A DNA stretch of 39,471 nucleotides, taken from Rossellomorea vietnamensis. Its GTDB lineage: Bacteria; Bacillota; Bacilli; Bacillales; Bacillaceae_B. A model generated the notes under the pieces. It did no database searches. It was not told the origin of the DNA and worked only from the letters and a program-made list of their open reading frames with translations. The first letter of the stretch is position 1, and the number at the start of each line of letters is the position of its first letter. The translations under genes were made by a program, and so were the position numbers. Location: positions 1 to 39,471 of the forward strand of contig NZ_VTEI01000023.1 of the NCBI RefSeq assembly GCF_008180415.1, read 5' to 3'. Shown here in pieces: positions 15,667 through 24,013 of this stretch.

Positions 15667-16683
15667 ATGAGATCCGATACTCCTATTTTAAAAGTGGAAG
15701 AGCTTCAGACGACTTTTTTTACAGATGATGGAGAAATTCCAGCAGTGGATAATGTCGATTTTCACGTAAATGAAGGAGAAATCTTAGGGATAGTCGGAGA
15801 ATCCGGCTGCGGAAAAAGTGTTACTTCTCTATCGGTAATGGGATTGGTGCCCAGTCCACCTGGAAAGGTCACTGGCGGAAGGATCCTGTTTAAAGGAGAG
15901 GATTTGGTTAAAGCTTCGGAAAAAAGAATGAGGGAAATCCGCGGAAATGATATCGCGATGATCTTTCAGGAACCGATGACTTCTCTCAATCCGGTTTTTA
16001 CAATTGGCAATCAGCTTACCGAAGCCATCCGGATACATAAGAAGAACAGCAAAGCGGAGGCCAGGAAAGATGCAGCCAGGATCATGACACTTGTCGGGCT
16101 GCCGCGTGCGGAAGAGTTATTGAATGAGTATCCTCACCAGCTGTCCGGGGGAATGAGGCAGAGGGTCATGATTGCGATGGCAATGGCCTGTGACCCGAAA
16201 GTTTTGATAGCCGATGAACCGACGACAGCACTTGATGTAACGATTCAGGCTCAAATATTGAAACTGATGAAACAGCTGAATAAAGAAATGAATACAGCGG
16301 TCATCCTGATCACCCATGATCTTGGAGTCGTAGCTGAGACTTGTGAACGGCTGATCGTCATGTACTCAGGAAAAGTGGTCGAAGAAGGTACTGTAGAAGA
16401 AATCTTCAAGGACCCCAAACACCCTTATACGAAGGGCTTGATCCAGTCGGTACCTGACATGCGGTATAAGAAGCAAAAGCTTTACTCTATACCGGGAAGT
16501 GTCCCTAAACCAGGATCCATTAAACATGGCTGCAGGTTCGCTGCACGCTGTGAATATGCATTCGACCGCTGCTTGAGTGAAACGCCGGCTTTATATGAGA
16601 CGGCACCCGGCCATACGAGCCGCTGCTTTTTATATGACAGCAAGGAGGAGATGGCTCATGACAGAACCGCTGTTAAAGGTTGA
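15667..16683 (+). CDS. Oligopeptide ABC transporter ATPase (OppD/AppD type)
   Basis: A 338-residue ATPase, first gene of a five-gene peptide import operon. Walker A GESGCGKS (about 43-50), Q-loop in MIFQEPMTSLNP, signature LSGGMRQRVMIAMA and Walker B VLIADEPTTALD are all present. The C-terminal cysteine segment (HGCRFAARCEYAFDRC) is the oligopeptide-type OppD/F C-terminal motif, often with a 4Fe-4S cluster. Start is ATG 15667, with AGGGGGG upstream; TTG 15646 opens the frame but has no ribosome site. Gene order D-F-A-B-C is as in the B. subtilis app operon. Confidence 0.88.
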   Translation: MRSDTPILKVEELQTTFFTDDGEIPAVDNVDFHVNEGEILGIVGESGCGKSVTSLSVMGLVPSPPGKVTGGRILFKGEDLVKASEKRMREIRGNDIAMIFQEPMTSLNPVFTIGNQLTEAIRIHKKNSKAEARKDAARIMTLVGLPRAEELLNEYPHQLSGGMRQRVMIAMAMACDPKVLIADEPTTALDVTIQAQILKLMKQLNKEMNTAVILITHDLGVVAETCERLIVMYSGKVVEEGTVEEIFKDPKHPYTKGLIQSVPDMRYKKQKLYSIPGSVPKPGSIKHGCRFAARCEYAFDRCLSETPALYETAPGHTSRCFLYDSKEEMAHDRTAVKG

Positions 16684-17635
16684 GGGACTCAAGAAGCACT
16701 TTTCCATCACGGGCGGCATCCTTGGAAGACCTGTCAATCATGTAAAAGCAGTTGACGGCGTCTCGTTTCATGTTGAAAAAGGAGAAACACTTGGAATCGT
16801 CGGGGAAAGCGGCTGCGGAAAGTCGACTACCGGAAGAATGCTGATGAGACTGATTGATCCTTCAGAAGGAACAGTGACGTTTGAAGATAAGGAACTTACG
16901 AGTCTATCAAAAGCAGAAATGAGAAAGATCCGCAGGGATATCCAGATGGTTTTCCAGGATCCCTACGCATCACTGAATCCAAGGCATACAGTTGAGAAGA
17001 TTCTCGAGGAACCTTTAATCGTTCATGGAATCGGTTCAGCTAAAGAAAGGAAGAAAAAAGTTCACGAGCTGCTTGAGATTGTAGGGTTAAGCAGTTATCA
17101 CGCCAAAAGGTATCCTCATCAGTTCAGCGGGGGGCAGAGACAGAGAATCGGAATTGCAAGGGCGCTTATGACCCAGCCTAAGCTGATCATAGCGGATGAA
17201 CCAGTATCAGCCCTGGATGTTTCGATTCAGGCTCAAGTCCTTAACCTGATGAAGGAGCTTCAAGCAGAATTTGATCTGACCTATATATTTATCGCACATG
17301 ATTTAGGGGTTGTCAGGCATATAAGTGATAGAGTCGGAGTTATGTATTTAGGCAGGATGGCAGAACTGAGTGAAAGCGAGAATCTCTATGAGAAGCCGCT
17401 TCATCCCTACACCCAGGCGCTGCTGTCAGCTGTGCCGATTCCTGATCCGGGATTTGAAAGGGATACGATCCTGCTGCAAGGCGATATACCGAGTCCTTCC
17501 AACCCGCCGGCAGGATGTGCTTTTCATACAAGATGTCCACATGCAATGGATGTTTGTAAAAGAGAGACACCAGAATTTAAAGAACATTTACCGGGGCATT
17601 ATGTTGCCTGCCATCTCTATGAAGATAGCAAGTGA
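16658..17635 (+). CDS. Oligopeptide ABC transporter ATPase (OppF/AppF type)
   Basis: A 325-residue ATPase that pairs with the preceding one. Walker A GESGCGKST (about 50-58), Q-loop MVFQDPYASLNP, signature FSGGQRQRIGIARAL, Walker B LIIADEPVSALD, and the C-terminal Cys-rich GCAFHTRCPHAMDVC segment. Its ATG at 16658 has AAGGAGGAG upstream and overlaps the end of the previous gene by 26 bases, so translation is probably coupled. Substrate is inferred from family only. Confidence 0.88.
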   Translation: MTEPLLKVEGLKKHFSITGGILGRPVNHVKAVDGVSFHVEKGETLGIVGESGCGKSTTGRMLMRLIDPSEGTVTFEDKELTSLSKAEMRKIRRDIQMVFQDPYASLNPRHTVEKILEEPLIVHGIGSAKERKKKVHELLEIVGLSSYHAKRYPHQFSGGQRQRIGIARALMTQPKLIIADEPVSALDVSIQAQVLNLMKELQAEFDLTYIFIAHDLGVVRHISDRVGVMYLGRMAELSESENLYEKPLHPYTQALLSAVPIPDPGFERDTILLQGDIPSPSNPPAGCAFHTRCPHAMDVCKRETPEFKEHLPGHYVACHLYEDSK

Positions 17636-17671
17636 CGTAAGCATATATAAAAAATAATGGAGGGGATTTAT

Positions 17672-19270
17672 TTGAAAAGAAAGAGCTGGGCAGTACTATT
17701 AGTGCTACTTATGGCGGTTTCCACTGCGCTGTATGGCTGCGGGGGTGACGAGGGGTCAGAAGGTGACGACTCTGCTTCAAACACATTGATTTTTGGACGC
17801 GGCGGTGACTCGGTTGGATTGGATCCAATCACTGTTACCGACGGGGAATCTTTTAAAGTTACTAAGAATATTTTTGAAACTCTTGTTGAATTCGGAGAAC
17901 AGGATACAGAGATCCAAGCCGGTCTTGCGAAAGAATGGGACGTGGCTGAAGATGGCTTGACATACACATTCACGCTTCAGGAAGGAGTCAAATTCCAGGA
18001 TGGAACAGACTTCAATGCCGATGCGGTGGTGTTCAACTTCGAACGCTGGATGAATGGAACAGCTGATGAATTTCCATATTACGGCTCTATGTTTGGAGGA
18101 TTTAAAGGGGACGAAGGCCATGTAATCCAAGAAGTTAACGCTGTCGATGAGAGTACAGTTGAATTCAAACTGAAACGTCCTCAAGCTCCTTTCCTGAAAA
18201 ACCTTGCGATGAGCATGTTCTCAATTGCGAGCCCGACAGCCGTTGAAGAACTTGGTGACAAATTTGCCAAGCAGCCTACAGATGCTGGTACCGGTCCATT
18301 TAAATTTGTTGAATGGAAAGAAAATGACAGAATCGTTCTTGAGAAAAATGAAGATTACTGGCAAGAAGATCTGCCAAAGCTTGATCAAATCATCTTCAAG
18401 TCCATTCCTGAAAACTCTGCCCGTTTGAACGCATTGATTTCTGGAGAAATTGACTTGGCAGACGGGATCAATCCTAGTGATGCTGAAAAAATCACATCAG
18501 ATGAAAACCTGCAATTGTATGAGCGTCCGTCCTTGAACGTAGGATATCTTGGATTGACAAACACAAGAGAACCATTTAATGACCCTAAGGTACGTCAGGC
18601 GCTGAATCATGCGGTGAACAAACAAGCCATCATCGATGCGTTCTTCGAAGGTAAAGCAGATGCTGCTAAGAATCCGATGCCGCCAGTTATCAATGGTTAC
18701 AACGAAGATATTGAAGGGTATGAATTCGACCTTGATAAAGCGAAGGAGTTACTTGCAGAAGCAGGATATCCTGATGGTTTCGAAATGGAGCTTTGGGCTA
18801 TGCCTGTTCCTCGTCCATACATGCCGGACGGCCAAAAAGTCGCTGAAGCAATCCAGGCAGACTTTGCCAAGATTGGTGTAAAAGCTGAAATCGTATCTTT
18901 TGAGTGGGCGACATACCTTGATAAAGCAAGTAAAGGTGAAGCAGATGCCTTCCTTCTTGGCTGGACAGGGGATAACGGAGATGCTGATAACTTCCTTTAT
19001 ACTCTCCTTGATAAAGACAATATCGGAAGCAATAACTACGCTTACTACAGCAATGATGAGCTTCATGATTTATTGATTGAAGCACAGACAGAAGTGGATG
19101 AAGATAAACGTGCTGAGCTGTATAAGCAGGCACAGGAAATTATCCATGAAGATGCTCCGTGGGTTCCGCTTGCACATTCAACGCCGCTGCTGGCAGGAAG
19201 TGCGAAAGTGAAGAACTTCCTTCCGCATCCGACTGGATCTGACTTGTTGTCTGGTGTAAGTATCGAATAG
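17672..19270 (+). CDS. Peptide-binding lipoprotein (SBP_bac_5, AppA/DppE type)
   Basis: A 532-residue extracellular solute-binding protein. A signal peptide (KRKSWAVLLVLLMAVSTA) ends in LYGC, so Cys at about residue 23 would be lipidated. The mature part has the family marks: GLAKEWDVAEDGLTYTFTL, GTDFNADAVVFNFERW, and a Leu/Pro-rich C-terminus. It captures oligopeptides and delivers them to the two permeases. Start is TTG 17672, right after GGAGGGG with six bases spacing; the upstream ATG 17657 overlaps the ribosome site itself. Ligand is unknown: dipeptide, oligopeptide and glutathione binders all share this family. Confidence 0.88.
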   Translation: MKRKSWAVLLVLLMAVSTALYGCGGDEGSEGDDSASNTLIFGRGGDSVGLDPITVTDGESFKVTKNIFETLVEFGEQDTEIQAGLAKEWDVAEDGLTYTFTLQEGVKFQDGTDFNADAVVFNFERWMNGTADEFPYYGSMFGGFKGDEGHVIQEVNAVDESTVEFKLKRPQAPFLKNLAMSMFSIASPTAVEELGDKFAKQPTDAGTGPFKFVEWKENDRIVLEKNEDYWQEDLPKLDQIIFKSIPENSARLNALISGEIDLADGINPSDAEKITSDENLQLYERPSLNVGYLGLTNTREPFNDPKVRQALNHAVNKQAIIDAFFEGKADAAKNPMPPVINGYNEDIEGYEFDLDKAKELLAEAGYPDGFEMELWAMPVPRPYMPDGQKVAEAIQADFAKIGVKAEIVSFEWATYLDKASKGEADAFLLGWTGDNGDADNFLYTLLDKDNIGSNNYAYYSNDELHDLLIEAQTEVDEDKRAELYKQAQEIIHEDAPWVPLAHSTPLLAGSAKVKNFLPHPTGSDLLSGVSIE

Positions 19271-19276
19271 AACAAA

Positions 19277-19314
19277 ACAAAAGGGGGGATTTCATTAGAT
19301 TTCTCCCTTTTGTA
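19277..19314 (+). terminator. Intercistronic hairpin after the binding-protein gene
   Basis: ACAAAAGGGGGGA-like arm pairs with TCTCCCTTTTGT. No T-run follows, so it more likely stabilises the 3' end or attenuates the permease part than ends the operon. Confidence 0.55.
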
Positions 19315-19455
19315 CATAATGAATGGCTTTGCTGAATAATAGGCTGCCTTCTACGTATAAGAATCCATTCAGAGGCGTGGCATTGCAGTGAGCTTGATGC
19401 CAGGCATTACGCAAGAAGAGTTTACGAAAAGTGCCTAATTAAAAGAGGTGACATG

Positions 19456-20460
19456 ATGTTTCAATATACAATCAGGAGACTGCTTCAGCTCATTCCTGTA
19501 CTGCTCGGAATGACATTTATCGTTTTTATGATTATAAGGGCCATTCCGGGTGATCCGGCACAAACAATCCTTGGACAGCAGGCAACCAAAGAGGCCGTCG
19601 CAGCATTGAGAGGCCAGCTTGGATTGGACAACCCTTGGTACATTCAATACTTTCAATATTTAGCCGGTCTTTTTCAAGGAGACCTTGGAGAATCCATCAG
19701 AACGAAGTCCACTGTTTCCAGTGAAATCTGGCCGTATCTCGCAGCTACCTTTGAATTAGCTGTTGTAGCAATATTTATTGCTGTAGTAATAGGGGTGAAC
19801 GCAGGAATCATCAGTGCCTGGTTCCAGAACTCCTGGTTTGATTATACGGCTATGATCCTTGCTTTAGTTGGCGTTTCCATCCCGATCTTCTGGCTTGGTC
19901 TGATGGGTCAATGGATATTCGGCATTCAGCTTGACATGCTGCCGACGACCGGCCGGGAGAATATACGAAACCCGGTAGATGCGATAACCAATTTATATTT
20001 GCTGGATACCCTTATACAGGGCGACTTTCAAAAATTCGGAGAGGTCATCCGGCATTTGATTCTGCCAGGATTGGCGCTTGCCACTATTCCAATGGCTATC
20101 ATTGCGAGGATGACACGATCCAGTATGCTGGAAGTCATGAAGTCCGATTACATCAGGACAGCAAGAGCAAAAGGCTTAAAGATGTTCCTGGTGGTGTATA
20201 AGCATTCCTTAAAAAATGCAGTCATCCCAGTATTGACTGTCATCGGTTTGCAAATGGGCCTTCTCCTTGGAGGAGCAATCCTGACAGAAACAATCTTCGG
20301 CTGGCCGGGAATCGGAAGATATATTTATGACGCCATCGGCTATCGTGATTACCCGGTTATCCAATCAGGAATCCTGGTTGTGGCCGCTATATTTGTAACA
20401 ATCAATCTCATTGTCGATCTTCTGTACGCAGCAGTCGATCCACGAATCAAATACAATTAG
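19456..20460 (+). CDS. Peptide ABC transporter permease (OppB/AppB type)
   Basis: A 334-residue permease with six hydrophobic segments: the first at about 8-30 (LIPVLLGMTFIVFMIIRAI) and the last near 300-325. The inner-membrane transport signature is visible in DYIRTARAKGL (about 228-238), which contacts the ATPase, and the GGAILTETIFGWPGIG motif follows. Two ATGs are adjacent (19453, 19456); I use the second because the AGAGG site is then seven bases away. It follows the binding-protein gene by 185 bp with a hairpin in between. Confidence 0.88.
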   Translation: MFQYTIRRLLQLIPVLLGMTFIVFMIIRAIPGDPAQTILGQQATKEAVAALRGQLGLDNPWYIQYFQYLAGLFQGDLGESIRTKSTVSSEIWPYLAATFELAVVAIFIAVVIGVNAGIISAWFQNSWFDYTAMILALVGVSIPIFWLGLMGQWIFGIQLDMLPTTGRENIRNPVDAITNLYLLDTLIQGDFQKFGEVIRHLILPGLALATIPMAIIARMTRSSMLEVMKSDYIRTARAKGLKMFLVVYKHSLKNAVIPVLTVIGLQMGLLLGGAILTETIFGWPGIGRYIYDAIGYRDYPVIQSGILVVAAIFVTINLIVDLLYAAVDPRIKYN

Positions 20461-20475
20461 AGAGAGGTGTCCGAT

Positions 20476-21372
20476 ATGGCAGAACTGGCACCTAACACAG
20501 GTGAAATAAAACATAAAGAGGCTGAAGAGACAATCTCTCCATGGAAAGAAGCCTGGAAAAGCTTCCGGAAGAATAAAACAGCCCTTGTCGGGTCCTTAAT
20601 TGTCCTGTTCTTCGTGATCCTCGCCGTGACTGGTCCTCTGATCGCACCGCAGGGAATCAATGAGCAGGATATGGCCAAAAGGCTGCAGGCTCCTTCTGCA
20701 GAACATTGGCTTGGGACGGATGATTTTGGCCGTGATATCCTTTCAAGAATCATCCATGGTGCAAGGATTTCACTCACAGTAGGATTCTTCGCTGTTGTCG
20801 GTTCAGCAGTGGCAGGCAGCATATTGGGTATAGTAGCCGGCTACTATGGAAGATGGGTGGATACCATCATATCGAGGATATTTGATATCCTGCTGGCTTT
20901 CCCGAGTATCCTTCTTGCTATAGCCGTAGTCGCTGCATTAGGGCCATCACTAAGGAATGCCCTCATTGCCATTGCGATCATCAATATACCGAACTTTGGC
21001 CGGTTGATCCGCTCTCGGGTGCTGAGTGTAAAACAGGAGGAATACGTAATGGCTGCCAAAGCTATTGGGATGAGTGACAAAAGGATCCTTTTCAGCCATG
21101 TCCTTCCCAACAGTATGGCGCCGATAATCGTTCAAGGAACCCTGGCAATTGCAACAGCCATCCTGGAAGCCGCAGCTCTTGGCTTCCTCGGCCTAGGCGC
21201 ACAGCCGCCGGATCCCGAGTGGGGGAAAATGCTGTCAGATGCAAGAAGGTACATGCTTGACGCTCCTTGGACCATGATCTTCCCAGGGCTCGCCATCATG
21301 TTGACAGTATTAGGTTTTAACTTGATGGGTGACGGCCTGCGGGACGCGCTGGATCCTAAGATGAAGAACTAA
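20476..21372 (+). CDS. Peptide ABC transporter permease (OppC/AppC type)
   Basis: A 298-residue permease. A charged N-terminal tail (about 1-35) precedes TALVGSLIVLFFVILAV; the OppC-type N-terminal motif GPLIAP and HWLGTDDFGRDILSRII (about 75-91) follow, then five further helices. The ATPase-contact loop is EYVMAAKAIGMSD. Start is ATG 20476, eight bases after AGAGAGG; GTG 20467 lies inside that spacing. It ends the operon and is followed by a strong terminator. Confidence 0.88.
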   Translation: MAELAPNTGEIKHKEAEETISPWKEAWKSFRKNKTALVGSLIVLFFVILAVTGPLIAPQGINEQDMAKRLQAPSAEHWLGTDDFGRDILSRIIHGARISLTVGFFAVVGSAVAGSILGIVAGYYGRWVDTIISRIFDILLAFPSILLAIAVVAALGPSLRNALIAIAIINIPNFGRLIRSRVLSVKQEEYVMAAKAIGMSDKRILFSHVLPNSMAPIIVQGTLAIATAILEAAALGFLGLGAQPPDPEWGKMLSDARRYMLDAPWTMIFPGLAIMLTVLGFNLMGDGLRDALDPKMKN

Positions 21373-21410
21373 AAGGGTGCCGTAGTATTTGAGCAGCAGT
21401 ATAACTAAGA

Positions 21411-21443
21411 GAGACCAAATCTTTAAGGTTTGGTCTTTTTTTA
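21411..21443 (+). terminator. Terminator of the peptide transporter operon
   Basis: AGACCAAA / TTTGGTCT around CTTTAAGG-like loop, followed by seven T residues. Confidence 0.9.
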
Positions 21444-21494
21444 TTGCTGGATTTGAGGTTGAGTAGATGGGTGATTGGCTGAGGTGGCTCCCTA

Positions 21495-21700
21495 GGTGCC
21501 CTTTTTGTAAGGAATGCCGTTGTTCAGGTCGTCAAGAGCCTGTCTCGGTGCTCTCTGCAAAAGGAATCCCATTGTTTAGGTCATCAAGAGTCCGTCTAGG
21601 TGCCCTTTCTGTAAGGACCCCCGCAGTTTAGGCCTCCAAGCCCCCGCCTAGGTGCCCTTTCTTAAGTGAATATCATAATTTTGGTCATCAAGCCACCTGC
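21495..21700. repeat. Four-unit tandem repeat, exactly 52-bp period
   Basis: GGTGCCCTTT-like unit starts fall at 21495, 21547, 21599 and 21651, three exact 52-bp steps. Within the units AGG.C.TCAAG recurs, with short arms such as TAGGC/GCCTA in the third. Units are about 70-80 percent alike by eye and the last is decayed. Confidence 0.75.
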
Positions 21701-21705
21701 TCAAC

Positions 21706-21819
21706 GATCAAAACCATCATAAAACAGTTACCCAATTAAAAGAACTTATATCCCTAAATGAAAAGGGTGAGTTTATCCAGCAGGATAACCAGTATTATTT
21801 GTTGAATTTCACATTATAG
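21706..21819 (+). pseudogene. Remnant of a gene C-terminus
   Basis: This frame lacks a start codon and runs into the repeat array upstream, but reads like a real protein end: TVTQLKELISLNEKGEFIQQ then DNQYYLLNFTL and a stop. The shape suits the tail of a winged-helix type protein, though I cannot assign a family. It stops 21 bases before fosB. It may be the leftover of a gene lost when the repeats or fosB arrived. Confidence 0.4.
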
Positions 21820-21840
21820 GCTCAAATAAGAGGTGATAGG

Positions 21841-22263
21841 ATGGCCATAAAAGGACTTAATCATTTGTTGTTTTCAGTGTCTAATTTAGAGTGTTCTATC
21901 AAATTTTATAAAAATGTTTTTGATGCAAAGTTGTTGGTGAAGGGGAGAAGCACGGCCTACTTTGATTTAAATGGAATCTGGCTTGCCCTGAATGAGGAAA
22001 GGGGCATTCCTCGGAAAGAGATCAGCCAATCATACACTCACACAGCCTTTTCAATAGAAGAATCAGAGTATGAGAGGATGTACTTAAAATTAAAGGAATT
22101 GAACGTAAACATCTTGCCAGGACGCCCGAGAGACGAAAGGGATAAAAAGTCTATTTACTTTACCGATCCCGATGGGCATAAGTTTGAATTTCATACAGGG
22201 ACTTTACAAGACAGGCTAAACTTCTATAAAAAGGACAAAACCCATATGGAGTTTTACGATTAG
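21841..22263 (+). CDS. fosB: FosB, metallothiol (bacillithiol) transferase for fosfomycin
   Basis: A 140-residue vicinal-oxygen-chelate enzyme. It adds bacillithiol to the epoxide of fosfomycin and gives intrinsic resistance in many Bacilli. Predicted metal ligands His8 (LNHLLFS), His67 (SYTHTAFS) and Glu116 (HKFEFHTG) are present, and the TLQDRLNFYK-HMEFY end matches FosB. Residue 9, Cys in the Bacillus cereus enzyme as I recall it, is Leu here. AGAGGTG precedes ATG 21841. It lies between a repeat array and two unusual genes. Confidence 0.92.
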   Translation: MAIKGLNHLLFSVSNLECSIKFYKNVFDAKLLVKGRSTAYFDLNGIWLALNEERGIPRKEISQSYTHTAFSIEESEYERMYLKLKELNVNILPGRPRDERDKKSIYFTDPDGHKFEFHTGTLQDRLNFYKKDKTHMEFYD

Positions 22264-22297
22264 TTAGATAAATCACTGATTTGTGGAGAGGTGAATA

Positions 22298-22675
22298 TTG
22301 AAGAAATTAGTGAGAGCAGTGTTATTGATTTTCTTTTTGTTTTTTGGCTTTATTACCTTAAGGTTTGGGAGTGCCTTGACTCAAGAAGGCAATCCTGCTC
22401 CTTACTTAGCTGCCATTGGCCAACATCAGTTATCCAATAATGGGTATGAAGAAGTGTTAAGAACATCAACTAGAATAAGATACATTTCTAAGTTTGAGGA
22501 TAAGTACCCCTTGGGGATGGCGAGAGAATACATGGAAACGTTGGGCTGGGAGTTTAAAGAGCAGATCGGCTCAGGCCTTATGTTTGAAAAAGGTGGAGAA
22601 ACCATTACGATTGAAACCAGACAATATTCAAAGCATTATTATATATGGGATATCCCTAAAGAGATACTGAATTAA
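22298..22675 (+). CDS. Small membrane-anchored or secreted unknown protein
   Basis: A 125-residue protein I do not recognise. Residues 5-25 (VRAVLLIFFLFFGFITLRFG) form one hydrophobic helix, likely an anchor or uncleaved signal, followed by a soluble domain outside the cell with YISKFEDKYPLGMAREYMET and a strand-rich end (GGETITIETRQYSKHYYIWD). Start is TTG 22298 with GAGAGGTG upstream. It sits between fosB and the broken Nif3-like gene, so the three may have arrived together. Confidence 0.7.
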   Translation: MKKLVRAVLLIFFLFFGFITLRFGSALTQEGNPAPYLAAIGQHQLSNNGYEEVLRTSTRIRYISKFEDKYPLGMAREYMETLGWEFKEQIGSGLMFEKGGETITIETRQYSKHYYIWDIPKEILN

Positions 22676-22715
22676 AAGCAGCGGGACTTCTTTATTAATC
22701 TAAGGAGTGTAGTAT

Positions 22716-23633
22716 ATGGAAAATTTAAAGGATATAGAAGATCGTTTGGATGAAGAGTTTCAAATCAGAAGCTTTGGGAAGGACCCTGCTTTTAGCAGGT
22801 TCATCCCGCAGGTTTATGAGGACAGGGTGAAATGGAGAGAGAAGTTCGAACCCGAATTCAGCGAGTTATTCAATGGGTTAATGATAAAAGGGGACCAGGA
22901 AGTTAATAACGTTTTTTTAGCCGTTTTTCCAACGAAAGAAGTTTTAGAAAAGTTCATTGAAGATGGAGAAGCTGGTGACCTGTTGTTTATGCATCATCCA
23001 TTATTGATGGAGTGCGGAAATCCGAAGGGTGACTAGGGAAGAGGTTTTGTACCTATCGAAGAGAAGAGCTTAATGGACGACATTAGAAGTAAAGGACTTT
23101 CTATTTATACATGTCACGCTCCAATGGATTATCATAAAACGTTAGGAACCAGCCAAGCGATTGCAGAGGCATTGAAAGTGGAAATAACGGAACGGTTTAT
23201 ACATAGTCCTGAACATGGGGACATTGGAATAATAGGTGATGTTGAACCAACACAATTAGAAGACTTCATAGAGCAGCTTAAAAGTAATTTTAATATACCC
23301 TATGTGGATTTTGAGGGGAAGAGGAGCGATGTAAAGAAAGTAGCAATTGTCGCTGGCTGTGGAGATAAAACAAAATGGATGAGGATAGCGGAAGACAAAG
23401 GAGTGGATACATACATTTCAGGAGAAATTCACTGCCATATTGACAATGATTACGGTAGAAAAAGATTTGAGGAAGTTAAGAACTACGCAAATCAAACAGA
23501 AATGTCATTAATCGGTGTTTCTCATTCAGCTTCTGAGTATCTAGTAAAGAAAACATTGATATATTCTTGGTTCCAGAAGCACTTCGAATTTGATAATATT
23601 TATCTTTTACCGCAAAAAAAATGGTGGTTGTAA
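22716..23633 (+). pseudogene. Nif3-family protein gene interrupted by an in-frame TAG
   Basis: Two pieces in the same frame (22716-23036 and 23037-23633) are separated only by TAG at 23034-23036. The first ends LLFMHHPLLMECGNPKGD; the second continues GRGFVPIEEKSLMDDIR, then YTCHAPMDYH and GVSHSASEYLVKK. HH, the CHAPMDYH segment and HSASE are metal-site marks of the Nif3/YqfO family of dinuclear metal proteins. TGG to TAG is a simple explanation. The back half has an ATG at 23073 but no ribosome site. Function of intact homologs is uncertain, often described as GTP cyclohydrolase I type 2-like. Confidence 0.8.
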
Positions 23634-23713
23634 TATAAAAAGGCTTTAAAGGCTTTTTTCGCATATTTTGTTGCTTTCGGCAAAATCCAATAGCCGGATT
23701 TTTCTCCGGATAC

Positions 23714-23870
23714 TAAGAGTTTTATCTCTAATCGAGGAAAAGCAGCTCTTTTCTTTTTGCTGTTACCTATTTTACCCTCTAATATGGTTATTTTTCTGAA
23801 TTAGTATTAAATAGCAAACAAAGTTTACAAAAAAAGCCTTTCCAAAAGATTGTTGCTTCTGAATACTATT
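23714..23870. repeat. Dispersed short modules shared with 35640-35940
   Basis: Modules TCCGGATA...AAGAG.TTT..TCTCTAATC (23714-23754), TTAAATAGCAA (about 23806) and AAAAGATTGTTGCT (about 23850) recur near 35655-35939 in reverse order. The gap 23634-24013 otherwise holds no gene. Confidence 0.45.
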
Positions 23871-23951
23871 TTATCTCCTCCCATTTTTACGTAGAAGGAG
23901 TGGAAATCCATTTGATTTAAAATAGCCCCAACATTTGCGAAAACAGCGTAT

Positions 23952-23996
23952 AAAAAAGAGAGCATGGATTTTTAAAAACCCCAAGCTCTCTTTTTA
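23952..23996. terminator. Terminator of ygaE
   Basis: AAAAAGAGAGC and GCTCTCTTTTT arms around an AT-rich loop, just after the minus-strand stop; it can act in both directions. Confidence 0.75.
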
Positions 23997-24013
23997 ATTT
24001 GCCCAAACTGCTA

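Noticed and set aside
23637..23660. Terminator after the Nif3-like gene
   Set aside because: AAAGGCTTTAAAGGCTTTTTT looks like one but the arms are direct, not inverted, repeats.
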